From Oscillospiraceae bacterium (GTDB lineage Bacteria; Bacillota; Clostridia; Oscillospirales; Ruminococcaceae), in the NCBI GenBank assembly GCA_017435565.1, contig JAFSEU010000007.1:1-34151 (forward strand): DNA of 34,151 nucleotides, written 5' to 3'. The notes under the pieces are model-generated. The model worked only from the letters and a program-made list of their open reading frames with translations. It had not been told where the DNA came from and did no database searches. The position numbers were made by a program, and so were the translations under genes. Below are positions 24,086-32,284 of this stretch, in pieces. Position 1 is the first letter of the stretch; each line of letters opens with the position of its first letter.

Positions 24086-24114
24086 TTTACATTTTTTTCG
24101 TTTTGTGATAAAAT
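24086..24114 (+). promoter_or_regulatory. Promoter of purC
   Basis: TTTACA, 17-base spacer, TAAAAT, more than 200 bases upstream of the start codon. Confidence 0.65.
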
Positions 24115-24327
24115 AAGCTGTGGGTTTTCGTAAAGTGATGTCTGATAGGGCAAAGGGTCTGCTTTTTTGAAAAATCCGATGCTTGAAACGGCGATTTGAT
24201 TGGGCGTTTTGTTGCGGCTGCAAGCTTTGATAAATGCTCGGCAAAGACTTTTCAAACCACTGACAACGCTCCTTAATGTACTGAATACGGAGCATAATTC
24301 AATCTATTACGGAAAGGGTAATGTGAA
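24115..24327 (+). other. Long purC leader, no known riboswitch recognised
   Basis: The leader is about 207 bases. GGAGC(AT) at 24289-24295 can pair either with ATGCTC at 24234-24239 or with GCTCC at 24268-24272, just upstream of the ribosome site GGAAAGGG, which allows two mutually exclusive folds. I see no guanine, ZTP or PRPP riboswitch core. On the minus strand there are two overlapping open frames of 74 and 86 codons without family resemblance. Confidence 0.3.
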
Positions 24328-25011
24328 ATGGAAAAGATTTATACCGGTAAAACAAAGGACGTTTACAAGCTCGAAAACGGAAACGTAATGCTCAAGTTTA
24401 AAGATGACTGTACAGGTAAAGACGGAGTTTTTGATCCCGGCGAAAATACAGTAGGTCTTACAATTGACGGTATCGGCAAGGCTAATCTGCAGACATCCGT
24501 TTATTATTTTGAGCTTCTCAAAAAAGCAGGTATCAAGACACATTATGTAAATGCAGATGTTGATAATGCTGAAATGGAGGTTCTTCCTGCAACTGTATTC
24601 GGTCACGGTCTTGAGGTTATCTGCCGCCTTGTTGCTACCGGCAGCTTCATCCGCAGATACGGCGAATATATTGAAGACGGTACCGTGCTTGACGGCGGAT
24701 ATGTTGAATGCACCTTCAAGAATGACGCTAAGGGCGATCCGCTTGTAACAAGTGAAGGTCTTGCTGCACTTGGTGTTATGACTGAGGAAATGTTCGAGAG
24801 TATGAAGGAGCAGACTTTGAAAATCACAAAGATTGTTGCTGATGACCTTAAGACAATCGGTCTCGATTTGTGGGATATCAAGTTTGAATTCGGTTATAAT
24901 AACAACGAGGTTATCCTCATTGACGAAATCGCTTCCGGAAATATGCGCGTTTACAAGGGCGATACAATCGTTGACCCCGTTGAGCTTACAAAGCTTATTC
25001 TCAACAGATAA
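24328..25011 (+). CDS. purC: Phosphoribosylaminoimidazole-succinocarboxamide synthase (SAICAR synthetase)
   Basis: A protein of 227 residues, the usual length for the short bacterial form. It joins CAIR and aspartate using ATP in purine synthesis. Features: the N-terminal [13 protein letters not shown] loop, the substrate region [17 protein letters not shown], and the ATP/Mg region [29 protein letters not shown]. It stands apart from other pur genes and ends at a terminator (25041-25075), so it is a single-gene unit. Confidence 0.97.
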   Translation: MEKIYTGKTKDVYKLENGNVMLKFKDDCTGKDGVFDPGENTVGLTIDGIGKANLQTSVYYFELLKKAGIKTHYVNADVDNAEMEVLPATVFGHGLEVICRLVATGSFIRRYGEYIEDGTVLDGGYVECTFKNDAKGDPLVTSEGLAALGVMTEEMFESMKEQTLKITKIVADDLKTIGLDLWDIKFEFGYNNNEVILIDEIASGNMRVYKGDTIVDPVELTKLILNR

Positions 25012-25040
25012 ACGGTATTTTCAAAACAATACATCAATCA

Positions 25041-25075
25041 ACAGTCGCTTCAGTAAAATCGGGGCGGCTGTTTTT
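25041..25075 (+). terminator. Terminator of purC
   Basis: Stem ACAGTCG/CGGCTGT (one G-U pair) followed by TTTTTG. Confidence 0.65.
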
Positions 25076-25102
25076 GTATCTTGAAATACGTTTTTTCGGT
25101 GC

Positions 25103-25131
25103 TTTACTTTTTTATTGGTATGTGATATAAT
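25103..25131 (+). promoter_or_regulatory. Promoter of the metF-metH operon
   Basis: TTTACT, 17-base spacer, TATAAT, 39 bases before the metF start. The short leader leaves no room for a SAM, T-box or cobalamin riboswitch downstream of this promoter. Confidence 0.75.
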
Positions 25132-25170
25132 AATAAAGATAGTTTGCAAATTTTATATGGAGAGATTGTA

Positions 25171-26046
25171 ATGAAACTTTCTGAACTTTTTAAAAGAGAA
25201 ACACTGTCACTTTCCTTCGAGGTATTTCCGCCGAAAACGGACACCGCATTTGAGAGTGTAAAGATAGCTACTGAAGAAATTGCAAAGCTCAAGCCCTCAT
25301 TTATGAGTGTTACATATGGTGCGGGCGGCGGTACAAGCCGCTATACGCTTGAAATTGCAAAAAATATCAAGGAAAACTATTCTGTTCCTACGCTGGCTCA
25401 TCTTACCTGTGTTTCATCGACAAGGGAAACCGTGCTTGCGAAAATTGAAGAAATGAAGTCGATGGGAATTGAGAATGTAATGGCATTGAGAGGCGACCTC
25501 ACGCCCGAGCTTGAAAACTCAGACCGTGAAAAATGGGCATACCGTCACGCTGTTGACCTTATCAGGGATATCAAGGAAAGCGGAGCTGATTTTTGCATCG
25601 GCGGTGCTTGCTATCCCGAGATTCATCCTGAAAGCGAAAACCAGAAGCTGGATATTCAATACCTGAAGGAGAAGGTTGACGCGGGCTGCTCTTTTCTGAC
25701 AACACAGATGTTTTTCGACAACAATCTGCTTTATAATTTCCTTTATAAAATCCGCCAGGCAGGCATAACCGTACCTGTAATTCCCGGAATTATGCCGATT
25801 ACAAATGCAAATCAGGTTTCGAGGGCGATCAAGCTTTCAGGCTCGTTTATGCCACAAAGGTTCAAAAGCCTTGTTGATAAATTCGGGCACTCTCCGCAGG
25901 CAATGAAGCAGGCAGGAATTGCATATGCGACCGACCAGATAATCGACTTGTTTGCAAACGGCATCACCAACGTTCACGTTTATTCAATGAATAACCCCGA
26001 TGTTGCCGCAAAGATTCAAGCCAACCTTTCGGATATTCTGGGATGA
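25171..26046 (+). CDS. metF: Methylenetetrahydrofolate reductase
   Basis: A protein of 291 residues from MKLSELFKRE (GGAGAG upstream). It reduces 5,10-methylene-THF to 5-methyl-THF, supplying the methyl group for MetH. Family signatures: LSFEVFPPKTD at the N-terminus (catalytic Glu), VTYGAGGGTSRYT, AHLTCVSST, MALRGD, and FLTTQMFFDN. It overlaps the next gene by four bases (ATGA), showing coupled translation in a three-gene methionine unit. Confidence 0.96.
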   Translation: MKLSELFKRETLSLSFEVFPPKTDTAFESVKIATEEIAKLKPSFMSVTYGAGGGTSRYTLEIAKNIKENYSVPTLAHLTCVSSTRETVLAKIEEMKSMGIENVMALRGDLTPELENSDREKWAYRHAVDLIRDIKESGADFCIGGACYPEIHPESENQKLDIQYLKEKVDAGCSFLTTQMFFDNNLLYNFLYKIRQAGITVPVIPGIMPITNANQVSRAIKLSGSFMPQRFKSLVDKFGHSPQAMKQAGIAYATDQIIDLFANGITNVHVYSMNNPDVAAKIQANLSDILG

Positions 26047-26717
26047 GCATTGTTTTTACCGAAACATTCGGTTTTCTGCCGTATGACAGGGGTGAAATTC
26101 TGCGTTACAGCGGAACAAGGGGTCAAAGCGATGATATTGACGCTTTGCTTGATGAATGTCTTGAAGAAATTGACGGAAAAACGGCAAACAGAGTCTGTTA
26201 CAGTGAATTTGAAATTTCACAATACGGCGCAACGTTGGATTTGGGCTTTGCAAAAACCAATTCGCTTCTGCTGAAAAAACACCTTTCTGATTGTGACAGA
26301 ATTGTAGTTTTCGCAGCAACAATCGGAATTGAAACAGACAGGCTCATTGCAAAATACAGCCGCGTTTCACCTGCAAGAGCGCTTATGTTTCAGGCAATCG
26401 GTGCTGAGAGAATTGAAGCGCTTTGCAATGCTTTTGATGATACGGTAAAGAACCGATATGTAGCAAAGGGAGAAAGAACCGTACCGAGAGTCAGCCCCGG
26501 ATACGGCGATATTGAGCTTGAAATGCAGCGCAAAATTTTTTCGGTGCTTGACTGCCCGAGAAAAATCGGGCTTTCGCTTAACGACAGCCTTTTGATGTCG
26601 CCTTCAAAATCCGTTACGGCAATTATCGGTGTTTCACAAGGAAATGAAATATGCACAGAAAAAACTGGGTGCGCCGTGTGCGGCTATGCGAACTGTGAAT
26701 ACAGGAGAGATTTATGA
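26043..26717 (+). CDS. Stand-alone AdoMet-binding activation domain of B12-dependent methionine synthase
   Basis: A protein of 224 residues equivalent to the fourth domain of classical MetH, which binds S-adenosylmethionine to remethylate oxidised cob(II)alamin. The motif RVSPGYGDIELEMQ (R-x-SPGYG) is the AdoMet site; CAVCGYANC at the C-terminus is typical of the stand-alone form. It sits between metF and a metH that lacks this domain, so the reactivation function works in trans. Four-base overlaps occur on both sides. Confidence 0.92.
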   Translation: MSIVFTETFGFLPYDRGEILRYSGTRGQSDDIDALLDECLEEIDGKTANRVCYSEFEISQYGATLDLGFAKTNSLLLKKHLSDCDRIVVFAATIGIETDRLIAKYSRVSPARALMFQAIGAERIEALCNAFDDTVKNRYVAKGERTVPRVSPGYGDIELEMQRKIFSVLDCPRKIGLSLNDSLLMSPSKSVTAIIGVSQGNEICTEKTGCAVCGYANCEYRRDL

Positions 26718-29122
26718 AAATTACGGAATACATAAAGAACAATATATTATATCTCGACGGCTCAATGGGCACGCTGCTTCAGGCACGGGGGCTCAAAGCA
26801 GGTGAGCTTCCTGAGCGATGGAATATCACCCACGCAGATGAAATCTGCGATATTCACCGCAGTTATTTTGATGCGGGAAGCAATGTCGTAAATACAAACA
26901 CCTTCGGCGCAAATACTCTGAAGTTTTCTCTTTCGGAGCTTGAAGAGATTGTAAAAGCGGCGATTGAAAATGCGAGAACTGCCATTGCACAAAGCAGTGC
27001 TGTGCAGGAAAAGTGGGTTGCACTTGATATCGGGCCGACGGGAAGAATGCTCGCACCCTACGGCGATTTTGACTTTGAAGACGCCGTTGATGTTTTTGCC
27101 GAAACGGTAAAGCTCGGTGTAAAATACGGTGCAGATCTCATCTTCATTGAAACGATGAATGATTCTTACGAAACCAAGGCGGCGCTTCTTGCCGCAAAGG
27201 AAAACAGCGATCTGCCTGTGTTTGTTTCAAACGCTTACGGCGAGGACGGCAAGCTTATGACGGGCGCAGACCCTGCAGCTATGATTGCAATGCTCGAGGG
27301 TATGGGTGCGGACGCTGTTGGTATGAACTGCTCACTCGGACCGAAGGCGTTGTGCGAGGTTGCAAAAAAATATCTTGAATATGCGTCGGTTCCCGTTATA
27401 TTAAAGCCCAATGCAGGTCTGCCCTATGTAGAAAACGGCAGAACCTTATACGATGTTCAGCCACAGGAGTTTTCTCAGGATGTGTCAGAGCTTATAAGAT
27501 GCGGCGTGGGCATTGTCGGCGGCTGCTGCGGAACAACACCTGAGTACATAAGTGCGGTGGTAGAAAAATCACATAATATCGAATTCAAACCGGTTTTGCC
27601 CAAGAATTTTACCTGCGTTTCATCATATACCAAGGCAGTGTTTTTTGAAGAAAAACCTGTGCTTATAGGTGAGAGAATCAATCCGACAGGAAAGAAACGC
27701 TTCAAGGAAGCGCTTATCGCAAACGATATTGACTACATCCTCAAAGAGGGAATTGCTCAGCAGGAATCAGGTGTTGATATTCTTGATGTAAACGTAGGAC
27801 TTCCCGAAATTGATGAGGAGCAGATGCTGAAAAGCGCAGTTTGTGAGCTGCAGGCTGTTTCAGACCTGCCGCTGCAGATTGATACATCGGATATTAAAGC
27901 AATGGAAACCGCGCTTCGCCGTTACAACGGAAAGGCGATGATAAATTCAGTAAACGGCAAGCAAGAGAGTATGGACGCTGTTTTTCCGCTTGCAAAGAAA
28001 TATGGCGGCATAGTTGTTGCGCTCACGCTTGATGAAAGCGGCATTCCTACCAAAGCGCAGGACAGAGTAGAAATCGCACGCAAAATTTTATCCGAGGCGT
28101 CAAAATATGGCATAGACAAGAAAAATATAGTTTTTGACCCACTGGCACTTACCGTAAGCGCTGACAACAGCGCCGCAAAAGAAACGCTTCTGGCAGTGTG
28201 GGCGATAAAGAATGAGCTTGGTTGTCACACCTCGCTCGGTGTTTCAAATGTGTCATTCGGTTTGCCGCAGCGTGATATCATAAATAGTACGTTCTTTGCG
28301 CTTGCATTGTCAAACGGACTTTCCGCAGCGATTATGAATCCTTATTCCGCTGAAATGCTTAAAGTATATTATGCATTCTGCGCATTGAATTCACTCGATG
28401 ATAACTGCGCTCAATATATTGACTTTGCGCAAAAATTGCCAAAGCCCGAGTTGGCAGCTGTTTCGGTCAGCTCAAATTCAATTGCTGAAAACAGCGGATA
28501 TAAATCAGAACTGCAAAGGGCTGTTGCCAAGGGACTTAAAGAGCAGGCGGCTCAGCTTACCGACTCGCTTTTGCAGACGACCGAGCCTTTGCGCATTGTG
28601 CAGGAGGAGATTATTCCTGCACTTGATATTGTCGGAATCGGTTTTGAGAATAAGACTGTTTATCTTCCGCAGCTGCTTATGAGTGCGGAGGCGGCAAAAT
28701 TTGCATTTGAACAGATAAAGAAAAGCCTTCCGAGCGATAAATCAGCAGATAAGTGTTCGTTTGTGATTGCGACGGTCAAGGGTGATATTCACGATATCGG
28801 AAAGAATATTGTAAAACTCTTGCTTGAAAATTACGGATTTGATGTTGTTGATTTGGGACGTGATGTTGACCCTGTGGTAGTTGTTGACAAGGTTGTTGAG
28901 CTAAAAGCTCCGCTGGCGGGCTTGAGTGCTTTGATGACCACAACTGTTCCCGCAATGGAAGAAACCGTAAGACTGCTGCACGAGAAGGCGCCCTGGTGCA
29001 AAGTCGTTGTAGGCGGTGCGGTGCTCAATCAGGAATATGCCGACGCTATCGGGGCGGATAAATATGCAAAGGACGCTATGGAAACGGTTCGTTATGCTGA
29101 CAAAATATACAATGTGCTCTAA
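26714..29122 (+). CDS. metH: Cobalamin-dependent methionine synthase, three-domain form
   Basis: A protein of 802 residues, against about 1,200 for full MetH, because the activation domain is separate. Residues 1-290 form the homocysteine/zinc domain with Cys206 (GMNC) and Cys271-Cys272 (GGCCGTTP). Residues about 310-570 are the pterin-binding barrel (LIGERINPTGKKRFKEAL, DVNVGLPEIDEEQ). Residues about 600-802 form the cobalamin cap and Rossmann domains with GDIHDIGKN, where His693 is the cobalt ligand. It transfers methyl from 5-methyl-THF through cobalamin to homocysteine. ATG overlaps the previous TGA; AGGAGAG lies upstream. Confidence 0.97.
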   Translation: MKITEYIKNNILYLDGSMGTLLQARGLKAGELPERWNITHADEICDIHRSYFDAGSNVVNTNTFGANTLKFSLSELEEIVKAAIENARTAIAQSSAVQEKWVALDIGPTGRMLAPYGDFDFEDAVDVFAETVKLGVKYGADLIFIETMNDSYETKAALLAAKENSDLPVFVSNAYGEDGKLMTGADPAAMIAMLEGMGADAVGMNCSLGPKALCEVAKKYLEYASVPVILKPNAGLPYVENGRTLYDVQPQEFSQDVSELIRCGVGIVGGCCGTTPEYISAVVEKSHNIEFKPVLPKNFTCVSSYTKAVFFEEKPVLIGERINPTGKKRFKEALIANDIDYILKEGIAQQESGVDILDVNVGLPEIDEEQMLKSAVCELQAVSDLPLQIDTSDIKAMETALRRYNGKAMINSVNGKQESMDAVFPLAKKYGGIVVALTLDESGIPTKAQDRVEIARKILSEASKYGIDKKNIVFDPLALTVSADNSAAKETLLAVWAIKNELGCHTSLGVSNVSFGLPQRDIINSTFFALALSNGLSAAIMNPYSAEMLKVYYAFCALNSLDDNCAQYIDFAQKLPKPELAAVSVSSNSIAENSGYKSELQRAVAKGLKEQAAQLTDSLLQTTEPLRIVQEEIIPALDIVGIGFENKTVYLPQLLMSAEAAKFAFEQIKKSLPSDKSADKCSFVIATVKGDIHDIGKNIVKLLLENYGFDVVDLGRDVDPVVVVDKVVELKAPLAGLSALMTTTVPAMEETVRLLHEKAPWCKVVVGGAVLNQEYADAIGADKYAKDAMETVRYADKIYNVL

Positions 29123-29137
29123 AATTTTTACATAAAA

Positions 29138-29184
29138 AACAACCGGCACAACGGAGAAATGCTCTTCGATGTGCCGGTTTTGTC
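29138..29184. terminator. Bidirectional terminator between metH and rubredoxin
   Basis: Stem AACCGGCAC/GTGCCGGTT with T-run (TTTTGTC) on the plus strand and an A-rich left flank that gives a T-rich tail on the minus strand. Confidence 0.8.
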
Positions 29185-29190
29185 TTTGCC

Positions 29191-29349
29191 TTATTCTTCG
29201 CTGAACATATCCTTGCCGACTGAGCACAAGGGACATTCAAAATCATCGGGCAGGTCTTCAAATTTTGTTCCGGGTGCAATTCCCATATCGGGCGCACCAA
29301 GCTCTTCGTCATAGACCCAGCCGCAGGCATCGCATACATATTTTTTCAT
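29191..29349 (-). CDS. Rubredoxin
   Basis: A 52-residue protein. The iron-binding cysteines are Cys6 and Cys9 ([11 protein letters not shown]) and Cys39 and Cys42 (ECPLC), with the usual 29-residue spacing and the [12 protein letters not shown] core. It is a one-electron carrier of the cytoplasm. It begins 31 bases after the flavodiiron gene on the same strand and is the likely electron donor to it. GAGG precedes the start. Confidence 0.95.
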   Translation of the reverse strand: MKKYVCDACGWVYDEELGAPDMGIAPGTKFEDLPDDFECPLCSVGKDMFSEE

Positions 29350-29380
29350 ATTGTTTTCCTCTTTTCTGTATATTTATATT

Positions 29381-31168
29381 TTATTGAATCGGTTCAAAAT
29401 CGGCAGCACCGTGCTTGCACAAAGGGCAGATGAAATCTTCGGGCAGCTCGCCTTCGTGGACATATCCGCAGATTGTGCAGACATAGCCCTTTTTGCCTTC
29501 TGTCTGAGGCTTGGGCTTGACGTTTTCGTGATAGTAGGCATATGTCATACTGTCGGTATCGTTGATGACCCTTGCCTCCGTCACTTCACAGATAAACATT
29601 CCGTGTGAATCAAGGTCAATGTACTGTTTTACCTTGAGCGACATAAAGGAATTGATATATCTGCCCAAAAACGCAAGACCGTTGTCGGAGCGAAGAATTT
29701 CCATGCCTTCAAACTTGTCACAGTTTCTTCCGCTTCTGAAACCGAAATTTTCAAAAATACTGAATGGCGCATCAACTGACAGGCAGTTGATATTCATTTT
29801 TCCGGTCTGGCTGATGATATGGTGAGAATAGTTTGCCTTGTTGATTGTGACTGCAATTCTGTTGGGAGAGTCAGTTACCTGTGAAACGGTATTCACGATA
29901 AGGCCGTTATCCTTTTTGCCGTCGTTTGATGTGACAACATAAAGACCATAGCCTATGTTTGTGAGTGCGGACATATCATTTTTATTTGCCGTAGCTCCCT
30001 GTTGAGCGATGTATTCCATACAAAGCTCATCGGCAAGCTTGGTCAGTTGAGCAGAGCTTTCTTCATTGAGCGCCGACATAATCTTCACGGTTGTGTCGCA
30101 ATACTTCAGATTTTTGCATTTATCCAGCATACCCTTCATAACCTTTGCCGCAAGCGGAGCCCAGCTTCCGTTTTCGATGAAAGCGACAGTCCTGTTCTGG
30201 AAATTCCTCTCGGTAAGGTTGGTGATGAATTCGTGCATAAAGGGGAATATTTCTGCATTGTAGGTGGTTGTTGCGAGAACAAGCTTGCCGTATCGGAATG
30301 CATCTTCAACTGCTTCTGCCATATCACAGCGTGCAAGGTCGTTTATCACAACCTTAGGGCAGCCCTTTTCCTTCAGCTTCTGCGCAAGCTGCATAACCGC
30401 TTTTTTTGTATTTCCGTAAACGGATGTATATGCTATGACAATGCCTTCGGTTTCAACATCATAGCTTGACCAGATGTTGTAGAGATTAAGGTAGTATCCG
30501 AGGTTCTCATTGAGCACGGGACCGTGAAGCGGGCATATTGTCTGTATGTCAAGATTTGCCGCTTTTTTGAGAAGTGCCTGAACCTGTGCGCCATACTTTC
30601 CGACAATGCCGATGTAATAGCGTCTTGCTTCACAAGCCCAGTCTTCATCGACATCAAGAGCGCCGAATTTTCCAAAGCCGTCGGCAGAGAAAAGAACCTT
30701 GTCGGTGCTGTCGTAGGTTACGATTACTTCGGGCCAATGTACCATCGGTGCAGTCACAAAGTTCAGAACGTGATTGCCGAGGTTTAAGGTGTCGCCCTCG
30801 CCGACAACAATTCTGTTATCAGCAAAATCAGTGCCGAAAAACTGTTGCATCATAACAAAAGCCTTGGCGGATGAAACGATTTTTGCGTTTGGATAAGTTT
30901 TGATAAAATTCATTATATTGGCTGAGTGGTCAGGCTCCATATGCTGGATGACGAGATAATCGGGCTTGCGGCCTCCAAGTGCATTCTGAATATTATCAAG
31001 CCACTTGTGTGTGAAATTGGCATCGACAGTATCCATAATCGCAATATTTTCATCGATTATCGCATATGAATTATACGCCATTCCGTTCGGAACGTCATAC
31101 TGCCCCTCGAAAAGGTCAATTTCGTGGTCATTAACGCCTATATATCTGATATCATTTGTAATGAACAT
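29381..31168 (-). CDS. Flavodiiron protein with flavin-reductase and rubredoxin-like domains
   Basis: A protein of 595 residues with four parts. Residues 1-245 are the metallo-beta-lactamase-like diiron domain, with ligands His76-x-Glu78-x-Asp80-His81 (HMEPDH), His144, Asp163 and His215. Residues 250-395 are a flavodoxin (AYTSVYGNTKKAV). Residues 405-545 are a flavin reductase-like FMN domain (VVTSNDGKKDNGL, FGRSGR-type loop). Residues 561-595 are a short rubrerythrin-type rubredoxin (CTICGYVHEG, CPLC, only 13 residues between the pairs). Such proteins reduce oxygen to water and/or NO to N2O, protecting anaerobes. GGAGG precedes the start, and a near-consensus promoter lies upstream. Confidence 0.96.
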   Translation of the reverse strand: MFITNDIRYIGVNDHEIDLFEGQYDVPNGMAYNSYAIIDENIAIMDTVDANFTHKWLDNIQNALGGRKPDYLVIQHMEPDHSANIMNFIKTYPNAKIVSSAKAFVMMQQFFGTDFADNRIVVGEGDTLNLGNHVLNFVTAPMVHWPEVIVTYDSTDKVLFSADGFGKFGALDVDEDWACEARRYYIGIVGKYGAQVQALLKKAANLDIQTICPLHGPVLNENLGYYLNLYNIWSSYDVETEGIVIAYTSVYGNTKKAVMQLAQKLKEKGCPKVVINDLARCDMAEAVEDAFRYGKLVLATTTYNAEIFPFMHEFITNLTERNFQNRTVAFIENGSWAPLAAKVMKGMLDKCKNLKYCDTTVKIMSALNEESSAQLTKLADELCMEYIAQQGATANKNDMSALTNIGYGLYVVTSNDGKKDNGLIVNTVSQVTDSPNRIAVTINKANYSHHIISQTGKMNINCLSVDAPFSIFENFGFRSGRNCDKFEGMEILRSDNGLAFLGRYINSFMSLKVKQYIDLDSHGMFICEVTEARVINDTDSMTYAYYHENVKPKPQTEGKKGYVCTICGYVHEGELPEDFICPLCKHGAADFEPIQ

Positions 31169-31202
31169 TTAAAGTCCTCCGTTCTGATTTATTATTATTG
31201 TG

Positions 31203-31231
31203 ATTATATCATATTTTTATCAGAATGTAAA
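31203..31231 (-). promoter_or_regulatory. Promoter of the flavodiiron-rubredoxin operon
   Basis: On the minus strand: TTTACA, 17-base spacer, TATAAT. Upstream lie two GAATTC words and a perfect palindrome CTTAATATTAAG (31259-31270), a possible regulator site. Confidence 0.8.
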
Positions 31232-31355
31232 GTGAATTCTGCGTGAATTCGGTATCTGCTTAATATTAAGAATACCACAATTCAGCTTGTTTAATCGCAA
31301 TTTTTTATAAAACTCTTTCTGATGCAAAATGAATCAGCGAGTTGTTGCTTGTGTT

Positions 31356-31379
31356 TTGCAAGCGGTCTGACGCTTGCAA
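31356..31379 (-). terminator. Hairpin downstream of the Crp/Fnr gene
   Basis: A perfect 9-bp stem TTGCAAGCG/CGCTTGCAA lies 43 bases after the stop codon. It lacks a good T-run on either strand, so termination is uncertain. Confidence 0.35.
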
Positions 31380-31421
31380 TAAAATGTTTAAGTGTCAGTA
31401 TGAGCCGCATTCAGGCATAAA

Positions 31422-32093
31422 TCAATCACAGTGCGAAAACAGCTTAAACATATTCTTCTCAAATTCAATAAGCCCTTCATCGCGCATTTTGCATAGCTCG
31501 TTAGACATTGCACTTCTGTCAACTGAGAGGAAATCCGCCAGCTGCTGCCTGTTAAAAGGAATCTGAAAGATTGAGCTGTTTTGCTTTTTGGCTTCGTCAG
31601 AAAGGTAAGAAAGTAGCTTTTCCCTTGTTGTTCTCTGAGAAATATGTCCAAGCTTTGCAACCAGCTTTCTGTTCTTTTCGCTAATTGCGTAAAATATGTT
31701 TTTTACTGCAAGCGAATGAAATCTGCAGGCTGACGGACATACGGATAAAATGCGGTGTATGTCAAAAAACATAACCACGCTGCTGCGCACTGCAACAACA
31801 TCATTCAGCAAAGCGCCGCTGTCGGGTGAAGCGTATGCTTCACCGAACATCTCACCGACGGCAATTCTGCTTACAATACAGCGGTTGCCCCAATAGTCGT
31901 CACGCTGTATGTGCAGTTCTCCCTCGACCAGAACGGTGAGCTGATTTATATGCTCGCCTGCACGAAATACATATTCACCTTTCTGATATGTTTCCGATGT
32001 TGCACCCAGGCAGGAAAGCATTGCTTCAATCTCGTTTTCTCCTACGCCTGCAAATAGTTTTGTATTTTTTAAAATTGCAATATATTCCTTCAT
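31422..32093 (-). CDS. Crp/Fnr-family transcriptional regulator
   Basis: A protein of 223 residues. Residues 1-120 form the cyclic-nucleotide-binding-type beta barrel (YQKGEYVFRAGEHINQLTVL, VGEMFGEA), and residues 165-215 the winged helix (FNRQQLADFLSVDRSAMSNE). It lacks the N-terminal cysteine cluster of FNR, so it does not look like an iron-sulfur oxygen sensor; haem-, nitrite/NO- or metabolite-sensing homologues of this type in Clostridia often sit next to a ferredoxin-like gene, as here. It is divergent from that gene and upstream of the flavodiiron operon on the same strand, so regulating both is a reasonable guess. The start at 32093 has only a poor ribosome site. Confidence 0.92.
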   Translation of the reverse strand: MKEYIAILKNTKLFAGVGENEIEAMLSCLGATSETYQKGEYVFRAGEHINQLTVLVEGELHIQRDDYWGNRCIVSRIAVGEMFGEAYASPDSGALLNDVVAVRSSVVMFFDIHRILSVCPSACRFHSLAVKNIFYAISEKNRKLVAKLGHISQRTTREKLLSYLSDEAKKQNSSIFQIPFNRQQLADFLSVDRSAMSNELCKMRDEGLIEFEKNMFKLFSHCD

Positions 32094-32133
32094 AAACGCC
32101 TCTTTTGTTGCAAAAACAACAGACTTGTTATGA

Positions 32134-32164
32134 ATATTATACTATAATATCTACAGAAAGTCAA
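32134..32164 (-). promoter_or_regulatory. Promoter of the Crp/Fnr gene with a palindrome over the -10 box
   Basis: On the minus strand: TTGACT, 17-base spacer, TATAAT (32136-32164). A perfect 17-base palindrome with arms ATATTATA and TATAATAT (32134-32150) covers the -10, so polymerase could also bind in the plus direction or a dimeric regulator could act here. Confidence 0.7.
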
Positions 32165-32178
32165 GGAGGCAGCGTTAA

Positions 32179-32220
32179 ATGAAGTCGAGAATCGGTGATT
32201 CCTTTGATTTTGACACATAA
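32179..32220 (+). CDS. Possible 13-residue leader peptide before the ferredoxin-type gene
   Basis: ATG at 32179 is preceded by a consensus ribosome site AAGGAGG (32163-32169) at ideal nine-base spacing, the strongest in the vicinity. It encodes MKSRIGDSFDFDT and stops at 32220, 64 bases before the ferredoxin start. The ribosome site overlaps the -35 box of the divergent Crp/Fnr promoter. There is no run of one regulatory amino acid as in classical attenuators. It may be a leader peptide or a chance small frame. Confidence 0.35.
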   Translation: MKSRIGDSFDFDT

Positions 32221-32284
32221 AGAGGAAAGCTTTTTCCGACAGTGATGTGATAAATATTTTCAGAATTGATAAGGAGGATGCAAT

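Noticed and set aside
23995..24255. Minus-strand frame of 86 codons overlapping the purC promoter and leader
   Set aside because: No ribosome site or recognised domain, and it overlaps a good promoter on the other strand and the end of another gene.
25103..25170. SAM, T-box or cobalamin riboswitch before metF
   Set aside because: Only about 35 bases lie between the predicted start of transcription and metF, too short for any of these elements.
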